A model generated the notes under the pieces. The model was not told where the DNA came from and searched no databases. It saw only the letters and a list, made by a program, of their open reading frames with translations. Below, one piece after another: positions 11,201 through 21,495 of a stretch of 64,000 nt of DNA. The first letter of the stretch is position 1; every line of letters begins with the position of its first letter. The stretch lies in assembly GCA_964036155.1 (NCBI GenBank), contig OZ038423.1, positions 55,691,249 through 55,755,248 of the forward strand, in the 5' to 3' direction. This DNA comes from Diploscapter coronatus (Eukaryota > Nematoda > Chromadorea > Rhabditida > Rhabditidae). The position numbers and the translations under genes are program-made.

Positions 11201-14200
11201 AAATGCGGAAAATATAATAATGCTAATTTGTCATCACGAAAATAGTTATTTAACTTTTCGGGTTGTTCTTATTTTTTGAGAGGAAAGATTATGCAACCCC
11301 AAGTTGGAGTGAAGCAGAATGAAACGATATTCTTTAGGCAATAATCGAGGCGCTCGACAACGTGCAAATCAAGACGAACTACTCGATGGTGCTGAAGCGA
11401 ATGGCCAAGACGGCACTCGAGAATGCAAAAGCCACCGCCAAACAGGTCAGGGATGCTATCGAGGACTTGAAGACCGCTGAAAGGTGGGAGACACACGACT
11501 CTTCGAATGTTCACTCACTCACTTTTGAAGCCAACTCGAAAGATGCATTCCAAAGAGAAACAACTACGAAAAGTGCAGAGAACAAGTTTCTCTACCAATC
11601 ATTTTTTCTAAGCTCGGTATCTTAGAATGTCATTTCCCAAAGGATCTTTTGAAATGGAATAGTGTTATCAAAGAAGACAAGTGGGTGTACTTTCCAAAAA
11701 GTTAGAAATGAACAAACGAATGAATGAATAATAGAATGAATGCTCTTCCAGGCTTCTCCTGTTCGTAAGCCAAAACAAGGACGACTCTGTGAGCGGTGCC
11801 AAGTACGTGTCGAAGCGATTCGCTGCCGACCTGTCTCGCAGCTGCAGCGACATGCTCAAGCAGGCTGAGACCAGCTACCTGACCAGTGCATTGGCCAGGG
11901 ACGAGGAGGAAGCCAAGTTGAGGGAACAACAGGAACAGGTCAGGAGGGAATGAAAAACGTCTTCCCCATTTCACACCCATTTGTATACAACACCATCTTT
12001 CTGCGCAAAACTAGAATTGTGCAGAAAGTGAGTAGGGGGAAGACAAGAGTTCGAATGAAACCACAGAATGAGAATCGATTAATTGCAGGCTCGGAAACAG
12101 CTGAAGATGAAAATGGAGCAGGAGGCTGCAGAGCGAGAGGCCGAGGCGCAGAGGAGAATGGAGGAGATGAAGGCACTCAGGTACTAGATTCATAAACGAT
12201 CTAACCTATTAGTTGGGTTTAGCTCGAAAGCTAAAATATGGTTCATTGTAGCTTCCCACCCTCTTACCACTATCTTTTCTGAGAAAAGAAAAAAAGTGGT
12301 GACTACAAGAGAGACCTTATAATGTTAAGATTTAATAACATACATTTTGGATCGAGATTTAACATTAGCTTTGGAGTGTTTAAACACACAACTATGATGA
12401 ATTTAATTTCAGAGAGAGTTACATGATGATGACCAAGGACATTCTCAAACTGCCTGAGGTAAGCGAATTTGAATTGAATGAAGGAAGGAGGAATTATTAC
12501 AGATAAAAGAAGAAGGCAAAGCGCGTGGAAGTGGCAGGAAGAGACGCGCGGGCGACGATGAATTCGTCAACGACTCGTCGGATGCGGGAGACTGGGGCAA
12601 CGAAGAGGACCCAGAAGCCAGGGAACGCAAGAAGACTGAGGTGAGGGGCATAAATCCAGACTTCTCAAAATCAGCTCCGCAGGTGGTCCTTCGCACTAAA
12701 AAACGCACAGAGACGATATATGTTTTTGAGGGAAGAAAGACGATATACCATACTTTCTATATGCTACTATCGCAAGCGCCTCCAGATCCTGTCTTCCTAG
12801 AAGCGCATGCTCTATTGCAAAATGTTAGCGGCCTCTTGCCCTTCTCCTTTTTCTTCTCTTAATTATAAGAAGTCTTGCGTGACGTAAGCATGATACTGCG
12901 GGGCTAATTTCTAAAATTCTGGATGGAAAGCAAATGTGAATTAATGCGAATTACAGAAGGCAGCCAGAAAAGCATCGAGGAAGAAGAGAGAGAAGCGCAT
13001 CGGTGCGGGCAGTTCAGATGAAGAGGGCGGTGGCAGACAAGGTCCGTCCCGAAAGAAGAAGAAGGAACGACCCAAGGAGGAGCCCAAACTCTCTGCCAAG
13101 CAGAGTGCCAAGAGTGAGTCGTTTCATTAATTAGTAATTGTTAGATTTCATTATTTTTATCACAAAAAGCATTCATTAATTCATCTTTAACTATGCATTT
13201 TGGTTTCCTGTGATCTCCAGCCAAATCCATTTGTAATTTCATCTAGTCTCTGCAAAATCAAAGAGCGTCTGTGCAGAAAGTGGGTGTAGATCATGATGAA
13301 TCAGTATTTTGAGGATATTCGTGTAAGGTTGCAGTTTTTGATAATGGTACTTCATTGTTATTCCTTCGAAAAAGGTGCAATCTTCAAAACAAGTCGATTT
13401 TGAATTCTGACAAATTTCAGAATTTAGTAGATGATTTTGAATTCAAACATAAACGCCTATTTATTAACAGTCAGAAACAACGTGATTAAGCGTTTCCTTC
13501 TTTGCGCAGTGTTCTTTCTCCACTCGAAAAAGAAAGATCATTGTTTCTCCTCCCGTGTCTTTTCGTCTATTCTCGATCTCTTCCTTTATAATTCGACGTA
13601 AAGAAGAATGATTTAGTATTCGAGCAAATGAATGGAATGTTTTCAGTCAAAAGTCGCGCCTTCCTGTCATCTGAATCGTCGTCTTCCGAAGACGAAAAGA
13701 AGAAGAAGCCAGCAGCGAAAGCATCGAGTGACTCGTCGAGTGATGCCGAGGGAGGACAGGCCAAAGCACCCAGTGGAGGGGACAGCGACAGCGACCCGCC
13801 TATCGTCGGCAGATCTTCGGATGAGGATTCTGAACCTGCAGGTACAACAATTATTCATTAGACTATTTGCATAATTCACTCGTTTCCCTATAATTTGATA
13901 TAAAAGGAATAATAATTATACAAAGAATCACCTATTCAAAAATGAATACTGAGTGACAGTTTGGAAATGACCACGCGATTTTCAATCAATTAGAAGGGTT
14001 CGTAGAAAGTTGATCCAGCTCATTCCCAACCAATTTAGAAAGATTGATAATTTTTAACATAAAGTAGCGTAGAATAGGAGGGAAAAATGAACTTCCCAAG
14101 AATTAATAGGAAGTCATCCTTCGTGCTTTAAAAATTTATCAGTCAGATTGATTTGCCAGACCGAGTAAAAGGAAAATGATAATTTCAGGAAGAAGACGGA

Positions 14201-14352
14201 AACCGATGGAGTCCGACGGTGATTCGGACGACAGCAAGGGAAGCAGAGACGAGGCGATGCCTTCTGCTCGATCGTCCGATGCCGACTCGGATGCGGGGCA
14301 GAACAGCTCAGCCAAGAAGAAACGCATCATCTCGTCTTCTGACAGCGATTGA
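5272..14352 (+). CDS. ctr9: CTR9, TPR subunit of the PAF1 transcription elongation complex
   Basis: Twenty-seven exons yield 1,133 residues (human 1,173). The first is 5272-5343, the last 14189-14352, and the summed phase is consistent. CTR9 scaffolds PAF1C on elongating RNA polymerase II and promotes H2B ubiquitination and H3K4/K36 methylation. After the N-terminal EVIEISTDD segment comes a long array of tetratricopeptide repeats: [50 protein letters not shown] and [17 protein letters not shown] all match the family. The last ~300 residues are a highly charged tail: [12 protein letters not shown] coiled coil, [10 protein letters not shown], and serine/acidic clusters such as [14 protein letters not shown] ending RIISSSDSD. 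The intron after exon 19 (11112-11337) appears to use a GC donor, AAG|GCAAGA; no GT donor in a workable phase exists before the in-frame TAA. Several introns carry foldback repeats. The gene is third in the likely operon. Confidence 0.95.
5853..6003. repeat. Foldback element in CTR9 intron 2
   Basis: Two inverted arms of about 60 bp (5853-5914 and about 5942-6003) share ACTTTTTGACATCGTG, with similar flanks (AGCGCGCTCATAC versus AGGGCGCATTCAC, and AAACGATTT versus AAGCGATTT), around a ~28-bp loop. It has no coding capacity. This is consistent with a small non-autonomous MITE or a long hairpin in the pre-mRNA. Confidence 0.8.
8005..8080. repeat. Small palindromic repeat, PAL family copy 1 (CTR9 intron)
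   Basis: The left arm starts GTATTCCACACCTAC and has CAGCACAGAAT. The right arm reads ATTGTGCAAAAAAG and ends GGGATGTGGATGC. The outer (GTATTCCACACC) and inner (TGCACAAT) blocks recur in copies at 11968, 46135 and 46825. Confidence 0.6.
11968..12036. repeat. Small palindromic repeat, PAL family copy 2 (CTR9 intron)
   Basis: The core TTTCTGCGCAAA (11998 on) is mirrored by TTGTGCAGAAA (ends 12027). The outer blocks are TTTCACACCCAT on the left and GTGAGTAGGGG on the right. It belongs to the same family as 8005, 46135 and 46825. Confidence 0.6.
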
Positions 14353-14961
14353 ATTCATTCTTTTCACAGATAATCTCTAGGCTCTTAGAATAGGCCAAAA
14401 GAAGAAACGTAATCTTCCGACATTTTACAGTTGCACCTAGACATCTACCCCTTTGGACTATTCAAACCTCCGGCCCCCAGCCTACTTTAAGAGCCAAATC
14501 TTTACTTTTTCGTTTTTTGTTGTTTTACTCTTATCCGGGTTCAAATTTCAAGTTCTCATTCTACCCAGACTGAGGCAGACTTTCAGCCAGAACAGGAATT
14601 AGTAGAGGTCAGATCGATAAGACTACTTTTCTATAGAAATTGATACATACGAATTCGCATCAAGATATTAGCTGGACATTTGGTTTAAAAGGACTCGGCT
14701 CGGAGGATCTGGCTTAACTCCTGTCTAAGTCTGACTTTATCTTCCTTCTCGACGTAGTGACGGCGTTAAAGTTGTGTACTTTATAATATTTATTTGATAT
14801 GAATGAACATTACAGAGATTTTCAACTCAAAAACAATTTTTAGGCGAGTATTTATGAGACTCTTCCAGACAATCAATGATAAATTACGGAATAAGCTTTA
14901 GAAATTTTTTTAAAATAAAATACAATTACAAGTTATATTGAATTTATTTAAGAACTGTGAG
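14353..14961. other. CTR9 3' flank, AT-rich, one MITE
   Basis: No gene was recognised. The stretch holds the CTR9 3' flank and the 166-bp element at 14567-14732. The segment CTTCCGACATTTTACAGTTG near 14415 resembles CTTCCGGTATTTTACAGTTA near 37781, so a further dispersed repeat may be present. Confidence 0.5.
14567..14732. repeat. MITE family M1, copy 1
   Basis: The ends are imperfect inverted repeats: AGACTGAGGCAGACTTTCAG at the left and, reverse-complemented, AGACTTAGACAGGAGTTAAG at the right (16 of 22 matching over the full arm). The interior is non-coding. Related copies with recognisable ends lie at 34180-34352 and 37171-37442. Confidence 0.7.
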
Positions 14962-15612
14962 TAGGGACCGCCAGCCATTTTGCCAAATTCACTCGGGTAC
15001 CATGTTTTCTACATTTTTCAGGGTCTGAGGTGCCCCTCTAAACATCCCCACCGAAAAAACCGCGAAAAAATACGTTACTGATGAAAAAATTGATAAAATT
15101 TAACGCGAAAAAACGGAAAAATCGCTCCTTTTCGTGGACAAGGGAAAGGGGCGTGGTTTATCTGCAAAAGACACTATGCCGCTCGCTTCCCCCTTTCTTT
15201 CTCTGCCTTTAGGGATCTTTTTCTCTGCACTCTCTTTCATTTCAGCATTAGTTTCTTTTATATTTTTGTGAATTATCAGGATCTCAGTTGCTCTACGCAG
15301 GATTTTTCTAATTTTTAAATATTTTGTACATTTCAACTAGATGTACCGATTCATCAAAAAAAATTAAATGTACCTTTTTCATAACTCGAAATATTAGCAT
15401 TGCTATAATTTGACGCGCAATTGCGGACTTTTTTCGCACCCCGATCAATAAATCGATATCACCACGTGAAAGAGCGGTATCGAATTGTATAGTGGGTATC
15501 GATCAACTATGAAAAACAAAAATAAAACAAAAAATATTTGCGATAATCGAAGGGGCTATCAACTATGGACAATATTGAACCGAGGCAAAGGGGCGGGGCT
15601 TGGCGGTCCCTA
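14962..15612. mobile_element. Non-autonomous inverted-repeat element beside chemoreceptor copy A
   Basis: The element begins TAGGGACCGCCAGCC and ends with the reverse complement of TAGGGACCGCCAAGCC, spanning 651 bp. The flanking TA on both sides could be a TA target duplication. No transposase is encoded; the only open frame (15100-15336, minus) looks random. It ends 9 bp past the chemoreceptor A stop codon (minus strand), and the equivalent position of paralogue B (left of 61465) has no such element. Confidence 0.75.
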
Positions 15613-15621
15613 TCTTTATGT

Positions 15622-18170
15622 CTACGATTGAACTCGGCTCATTGTTGGCTGTCCTACACTCGAGACTTGGACGAGTGGCTGTGGTGAAATTTGTTTTTTT
15701 CTTCTAAACAGAATTATCATTTCATAATAAAATTCTCAAGAAACGTTCATTTCTCACCGAATGCGAAATAGATTCTTTATAGCCTTTCGTCTGGCAGGGC
15801 TAGAAATTATAAATGAGAGCGGTATCGTTATTGACCACAAATATGCATCGAGAAACTTGATAGTAGCATAATCATATAATATAAATAACACTTCGCTATA
15901 TCCAGGATCAATTTTGAAATACATCAATTCAATCAATAAATATTCATATTTAAATAAAACGGAGCTGGTTAATAATAGAGATACAATCTAAATAATACAT
16001 CTTTTTATACTCCGTAAAACCTTTATAGTTGAAACCCCCTAAAATAGACGCACTTTACACAAAATGCCAGATCTACACATTACCCAACTCAAATCATCTA
16101 AAGAAGTGGTTTATATAATATTCTTTGGAATGTGTGGCGTATTTTTACTTTTAATTTAAGTTTCTACGATCACAAGATGATGAGATATGACCAATTGAAA
16201 ATTGCGAATTTTCCAAAAATACAAGTTGAAACTAAAAAAACCATGGGATTTCAATTAGAGGTTTTACGGAAACTTTTCACAAAGAGCGATAAAATATTAC
16301 ATGCTGGAAAGCAAACGGGATCATCTGATACAGAATTCGTCGATTCTCTGATCCATAATTTCGACCTGATAATTTTGCGAGGCCTTGAAATTTATGATAA
16401 AATGCAAAGTATGCCAATGTCGAAAGAAGTGCACATATATCGATGCTTATACCAACTATCTAAGAAGAAATTTGATAATCAATTAATTTACAATATATTA
16501 TTCACTAACCTGCACATATTTTCCATATGGATCATCACTTTTAAGCAAAAAAATGTCGTAAATCATTGCTATTTGAATAACTGAAATAATGCCACTGAAG
16601 ATCAAAACAATCGACATGGTGTTATGCAGATAATTCCTAAATTTTTGATTAAAATAGAGTATGTTATCGTCATGCATTCTGAATAAAATATGCTACATTT
16701 TGAATTTCAGTAGAAAGTTGTTTTTACTATCCTTTCCAGGGGTGAGTCGAAATTCTGGTTTCGGTTTCAAAAAATTTTTAATTTCATTTCGACCTATCCC
16801 TGATCCCTTCCGTCATATAATTCTATTTCAAGCCGATGCTTCACACTGAAACCTACTTGGTCAGAATTTTTGTAAGTGTTTCATTTCCATACAGCAACGC
16901 ATATCTTTGCAAAACTAGGCATATATTTAATAATGATAATGAGTAGCAAATAAATGGTGTTAATATAATGAAAGAAATTAAAAACATGATACCAGTAATC
17001 ATTAGTTCAACAAGAAAGTAGCCCGCAATTATTTCATTTTCTAAAATTAAATATATGTATATAACTTACTCAACTTAATAAAGTTTTAGAGTTTCTATTG
17101 TTCGAATCTATATCGAGTGATGAAATATATTAATACTTGGCACTTTTAAAATAACTCAGTCTTATTGTTAAGAACATGTAAAAATAAAATTGAGAACTCT
17201 TAGTAAAAAGATAATTTGTAATATGTGATGTACTTGCCGTTTGAGTCTATATTTAAATATACTAATATCCATACGCATCCAAAAAGTATAACAATAAAAA
17301 TAACAATGAACAGATATGAAAATACACGAAATTTGATTATTATCGGATAATATGGCGCCTGAAATTAATCATTCGAAAGTATAGTCGAATTATTGTCAAG
17401 TAAATGTGAATTAAAAGGTAAGAAATTTAAAAAAATTTTGTCATTTATTTTGAATGGTGTGATAAAAGACGTTTATATATTTTTTCTTCGCACCATTTCT
17501 TAATATCTCATTTAATTCTTCTATGTAATAGCCATTTTAAATAGATACAAGTGTCACAACGATTTTTGATAACATTCCCAGACCTCACATTTTGATGTCA
17601 AGCATTGTCAAGAAAATATTGCAGAAATTAAAGACTAGTTTTACTATCGAAAAGGAAGTTTAATTTTGCCTTTTATCTAGATAAAATAATTTTAAATTGG
17701 TGGCTAAGGTCAATTTAATATTCACTGATTATCATAAACAAATTTTACTACAAAAATAAAATGGCTTACCTCTTGTTTTTCATCAGTAATGCGAATGGAA
17801 TATGCCATTAAAATTTGTAGTATTAGAGGTATTCCAAGACATAAAAGCATGACAAGACCAATTTCTGCTATTTGCCTAGATTCATTATTAGCTGAAACGT
17901 TTCATTAGACTTTGCAATTTTGTCGATTTGGAATTATCACAACGTCGCAACATTAAAATGACGCAACGCTTTCTTGGAACTGTTGCAACATGATTTGGAA
18001 AGGTGCGTAGCGTTATCCAACAAAGATTTTGCGTAAATAACGCTACGAATACTTCCAAAAATCATGTTGCGATATTTCCAGAACTCCGTAATTTTTAGTA
18101 AAATCATGAACAATTTTGAAATTTTAATAATATGATCACCTTCACTAGTGGCTTCCGTATTATTGATCAT
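15622..18170 (-). CDS. Seven-transmembrane chemoreceptor, paralogue A
   Basis: Eight exons on the minus strand give 365 residues: 18140-18170, 17770-17891, 17238-17358, 16857-17040, 16510-16678, 16301-16459, 15758-15987 and 15622-15703. The summed length is 1,098 nt with every phase matched. Seven hydrophobic segments are present, including IAEIGLVMLLCLGIPLILQI (TM1), a TM3 end with a QRY motif (DRY-like) in ICLVLQRYALLYG, RRILYQMIPFAFQHI (TM6) and YLWSITIPLSFIISSPARRK (TM7 plus tail). This is the architecture of nematode serpentine chemoreceptors; an Srg-superfamily class is likely but the exact class is not assigned. The protein presumably acts in the ciliary membrane of sensory neurons. 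The copy at 61465-63982 has the same exon structure. Intron 3 has donor G|GCAAGT here versus G|GTAAGT in the paralogue. Confidence 0.85.
16737..16802. repeat. hAT-like MITE (family M2) in intron 4 of chemoreceptor A
   Basis: This 66-bp element starts CAGGGGTGAGTCGAAAT; its right end reverse-complements to CAGGGATAGGTCGAAAT. The flanking octamers ATCCTTTC (16729-16736) and ATCCCTTC (16803-16810) match at 7 of 8 positions, an 8-bp target duplication typical of hAT elements. The same insertion is present in paralogue B. Confidence 0.75.
17974..18081. repeat. Foldback repeat in intron 1 of chemoreceptor A
   Basis: The left arm (TGGAACTGTTGCAACATGAT, then TTGGAAAGGTGCGTAGCGTTA) is mirrored by the right arm (TAACGCTACGAATACTTCCA, then ATCATGTTGCGATATTTCCA) around a ~20-bp loop. 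An equivalent hairpin sits at 63791-63892 in paralogue B, so it predates the gene duplication. Confidence 0.75.
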
Positions 18171-19440
18171 CTTTGCTATAAATCGATATAAGAAGATTTA
18201 CCGGAACTAATAACTATTTCGCACAATAAGAAATTTTCTGAAATGAATGTAGGTTTAGATAAAATATATCTTTAAAATTAGGGTCTCAAAAAGTTATTTT
18301 GACAGGTTAAATTATGGTTTTGTTAAATAAAGTTAACTCTGATATGAGCATAACTTGAATTCACAATTCAAAAGTCTGCTCACTGATCTTTTATAGCCGA
18401 TGGAATTCAAAGGGCAGATGATTTTTAAGGCTTAATCATTTATGCACAGAAAAGAACCAGTTAATTGAAAAAGACAGGCGAAATATAAAGTTCATCCATT
18501 TTGCAAATCGACAGATGGAATTTTTCCGATAATGGTGCCTACTATTGTAATTAACCGTTCTAATATCAAATCAAATATGCATTAATGATGACTTTAACGA
18601 AATTTAAATGCCACTGATCTTAGCCTACTCAAATATCAATACCTGCAAAGTATTATCACCTGCATTTGAAAGTTCAAACTGCTGAATTTAGTCAAATCGA
18701 AAGGGCTCATTAAATCGCTATCGTTCAATCAGAACATTTCGTAATTTTGATCATCACAACAGCAAAAATCAAATTTAAAGACTTATATATAGAGGACGCA
18801 GGTGATATTCCCGATGTGAAGGCAGAGTTATGAAAGTATTTTTCTCAAAATCTGATAGGTTAGTTAAGCTTATAACAAAAAACCGCATGAAAAATGGATC
18901 AGTGTAATTAAAGATGAATTTCTAAAGCGACGATCAGAAACCCTTTTTATTGTAAAGACATTTGTTAATTTTGTTTTGCTTGTTTCTGGAACATTCGGAA
19001 GTTTCTATAGGTTTTTATCATTCCCAAAATGATAGGCCACGCTCATTCTGCAATTTGAGCGCAAAAATCATGAAAAAAGTGCCAAATAGCTTTGTATTGC
19101 ATTATTTCAGCAAAATTATTTTTGGGTGCGTCTTCGGGCGTCTTAACCGAATTTTATGGGATTTTCTACTCAAGATAACCAGAAAGGACTGTTCTTTCAT
19201 ATTCAGCTTGAGGAAATAATGAGGTCTGCAAGGCTCAAACGAACGATTTGACAACTTGGCTGTACGTTTTGATAGGCCCAGCTCGTGTTTCGGAGACGTG
19301 TTCCGAAAGCAAATATGTTCCCAAATTCAATATCTATAGCGAAAAAAGAAAAATCGTCTCAAAGAATTTTGACGAAGCTGCCTTCCTTGACTTTGACTTC
19401 ATAGGGTGAGCGGAGCTTGCGCTCTCTACTTATGTTAGCA
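18171..19440. other. AT-rich upstream region of chemoreceptor A, no gene recognised
   Basis: No convincing open frame, splice pattern or repeat was found. The region probably includes the promoter of chemoreceptor A. The frame at 18962-19219 (+) has no recognisable domain and no supporting splice context. Confidence 0.4.
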
Positions 19441-19559
19441 CACTCCTCGAAAATATTCACTCTGAAATGAGCTATTCCAAAAAAATACGGTAATTAGTGG
19501 TCATTTTCGAAAAACGTATCTCAAAATTTGTCGAGTTCAGCCCTCGAATACTTACTGTT

Positions 19560-19742
19560 GTGTTTATGATAGGTGACCCAATCCAGCTTGGGAATTTGAA
19601 GAGCAAAGACATCGATAGCAACACAATTGATATGCAGTAGTAGCTGATAAGCGTTATCTGCAATCAAACAACTCAAATACGATCTAGCAAGACCTTTCAG
19701 AAGAAAGTTAGGATAAATTGCTTATTTGAAATACTCACCATG
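19560..19742 (-). CDS. Possible first two exons of a small membrane protein
   Basis: On the minus strand an ATG (19740-19742) is followed at once by GTGAGT. A TTGCAG acceptor then opens an exon reading ITLISYYCISIVLLSMSLLF, then KFPSWIGSPIINTT, and ends at GTAAGT near 19559. This gives one hydrophobic helix plus a short polar stretch. Later exons are not resolved: a candidate acceptor near 19464 leads into EECANISRERK, but only in a shifted phase. It could be the start of a four-helix or receptor gene, a pseudogene relic, or chance. No family is recognised. Confidence 0.25.
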
Positions 19743-21495
19743 ATTTACTTGTCTTCTTGATAAATGTATTTTCCATGAAAATCAGTAATTTCATTTTCAT
19801 TTTCTTCAATTCTAGTTCTGATGAGTTGATTTTTCTCGATCACGTAATCGTTATATCACTCCCATTTAGCGTTTCTCCTCACACATCTTCGTTGCAGAAC
19901 TGTCAGGTGGAAAAGAAGAATAAAAAAGAGGAAGAGATTGATTTGATCGTCAGATGATTGCCAGAAAAATCACGATATTTTAATCAATTCAATTTTCTTG
20001 GCACTACTATTTGAATAGACTCCAAGAAAATTCTGATTCCATATTGTTTCTTCTCTAAACGACAGATTCTTCCAGTCTGATTCATTCGTCTCTGAGAATT
20101 GTTTCAAGTTATTGTTTCTCGCCTCCATTTATTTCCATTCTGCATTCCTTATTCTGCCATCTTCGTTGTTCACGTTTCAGGTTGTAATCTTAATCTCGAC
20201 CTTCCATTCTTCCTTTTATTCGGCCAATTCACAATTCTCTATGCGGAAACTGCGAGGCAACAATGGGGTGTTGCCGTCTAAAAGTGTCACGCCAAGGGCA
20301 CCTCAGTCATGTTTAGCTTCTCCCTATTCCCTTATTGCCTTTCCCACTTTTACTCCCTTTGTCGTCCCCATCTCATTCCTATTCTTCTTCTCTACATCGT
20401 TCATCTAGATTTCCCTTATGTCAGTTGTTACTTTCGCCTCGGCATTTATCCTGTATAATAAACAGGTTCAATTGCCATTTCTCCTCGTCTGCCGTCGTAG
20501 TATCTGCATCGCAGTCGAGTCATTCAGCTACTCTACTCACTACAATTACCCGTCTTCCGTTGTACGTGCCATCCTTCTCACCTCTAGCTTCTGCTCTATT
20601 TTCTTCCCTCCAACTTTCACCTCCTTTCCCTTTTCCTCTCCTCCAGACCAACCTGTAATTCTGTTTCAACGCGGACAGATTCGGATGATGACAAGTCAAT
20701 ACGTGAACAGACAGAAGAAGAATTGTTAAGTTATCAACACAGAGTGACAGTGACAATGACAGAGACATGTCTTCCAATTAGAGTGATCCTCTGCAGAGAC
20801 AAAGAAAGAAGTGAGGGGGGAGATTTGGTGTTTCTGCAATCAATCGTGTGACTTGCCCATCTTGTATGCGCTATGTGTCGGTTTTGTCAAAACTTCGAAC
20901 CGATCGCTATTCGCGAATACAGCGATTGGCAGATGAAGTGAGGGATTGAGTGAATTGGGGAGGCAGCAGAGGGCAGAGAGACATCTGAGTGGGCGGGGCG
21001 AGGCATTGGCTGCCTTGCCATTCAACATTCAGCAGTGTGTATTGCCTGTATTCCTTGCCTTCTCTTTCACGAGAAGAGAGGAGAGAGTTAGAGAGTGCAG
21101 ACAAGCAGAGTGACAGAGAGTTGAGTTGAACACGACGATAGGCAGACATCAGAAGGCACTTGGAGTGGCGTGCCTGTTCCAAGTGGGCGAGTGGGAGCGA
21201 GTACCCATCTCTGGCCCAAATTACCCTCTACCCATTCCCCTATTCGCTAGCCAGAGGTCCTCCTCTCCACTTTCACCCATTCAGCTATCTACTTGATTTC
21301 TCCTATTTTCACTAGTTTTTATCCCAAGACTCTGCTCAAGTCGTCGATCTCCAACACGGTTTCTAAACTCACCGATCAGAATTCAGCCTACGTTCATAAT
21401 CGACGACAACGACGACTATTCATTTCGAAGGACACTAAAAGTGGAGCTGAGTTAGGCTTGGCTGCTCTGCTTCTTCGTCTTCTTCCCCTGGAATC
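19743..21495. other. Pyrimidine-rich upstream region of the astacin gene
   Basis: No gene was recognised. The 20.3-20.7 kb part is strongly C/T-rich on the plus strand and 20.9-21.2 kb is G/A-rich with GAGAG runs. These compositional tracts produce several long but low-complexity open frames. The stretch probably holds the promoter and 5' UTR of the protease gene at 21496. Confidence 0.4.

Noticed and set aside
16132..16584. 150-codon plus-strand frame (MWRIFTFNLS…), with a related frame at 61907-62131, looking like a conserved gene duplicated with the chemoreceptors
   Set aside because: It is antisense to the TM5/TM6 exon of each receptor (16301-16459 and 62143-62301). The minus strand has matching splice sites, phases and a receptor sequence, while the plus frame is broken by a stop or frameshift in one or other copy.
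20112..20729. Overlapping ~100-codon plus-strand frames in the 20.1-20.7 kb region
   Set aside because: Pyrimidine-rich simple composition gives long open frames in several registers. No family resemblance; likely astacin promoter or 5' UTR.
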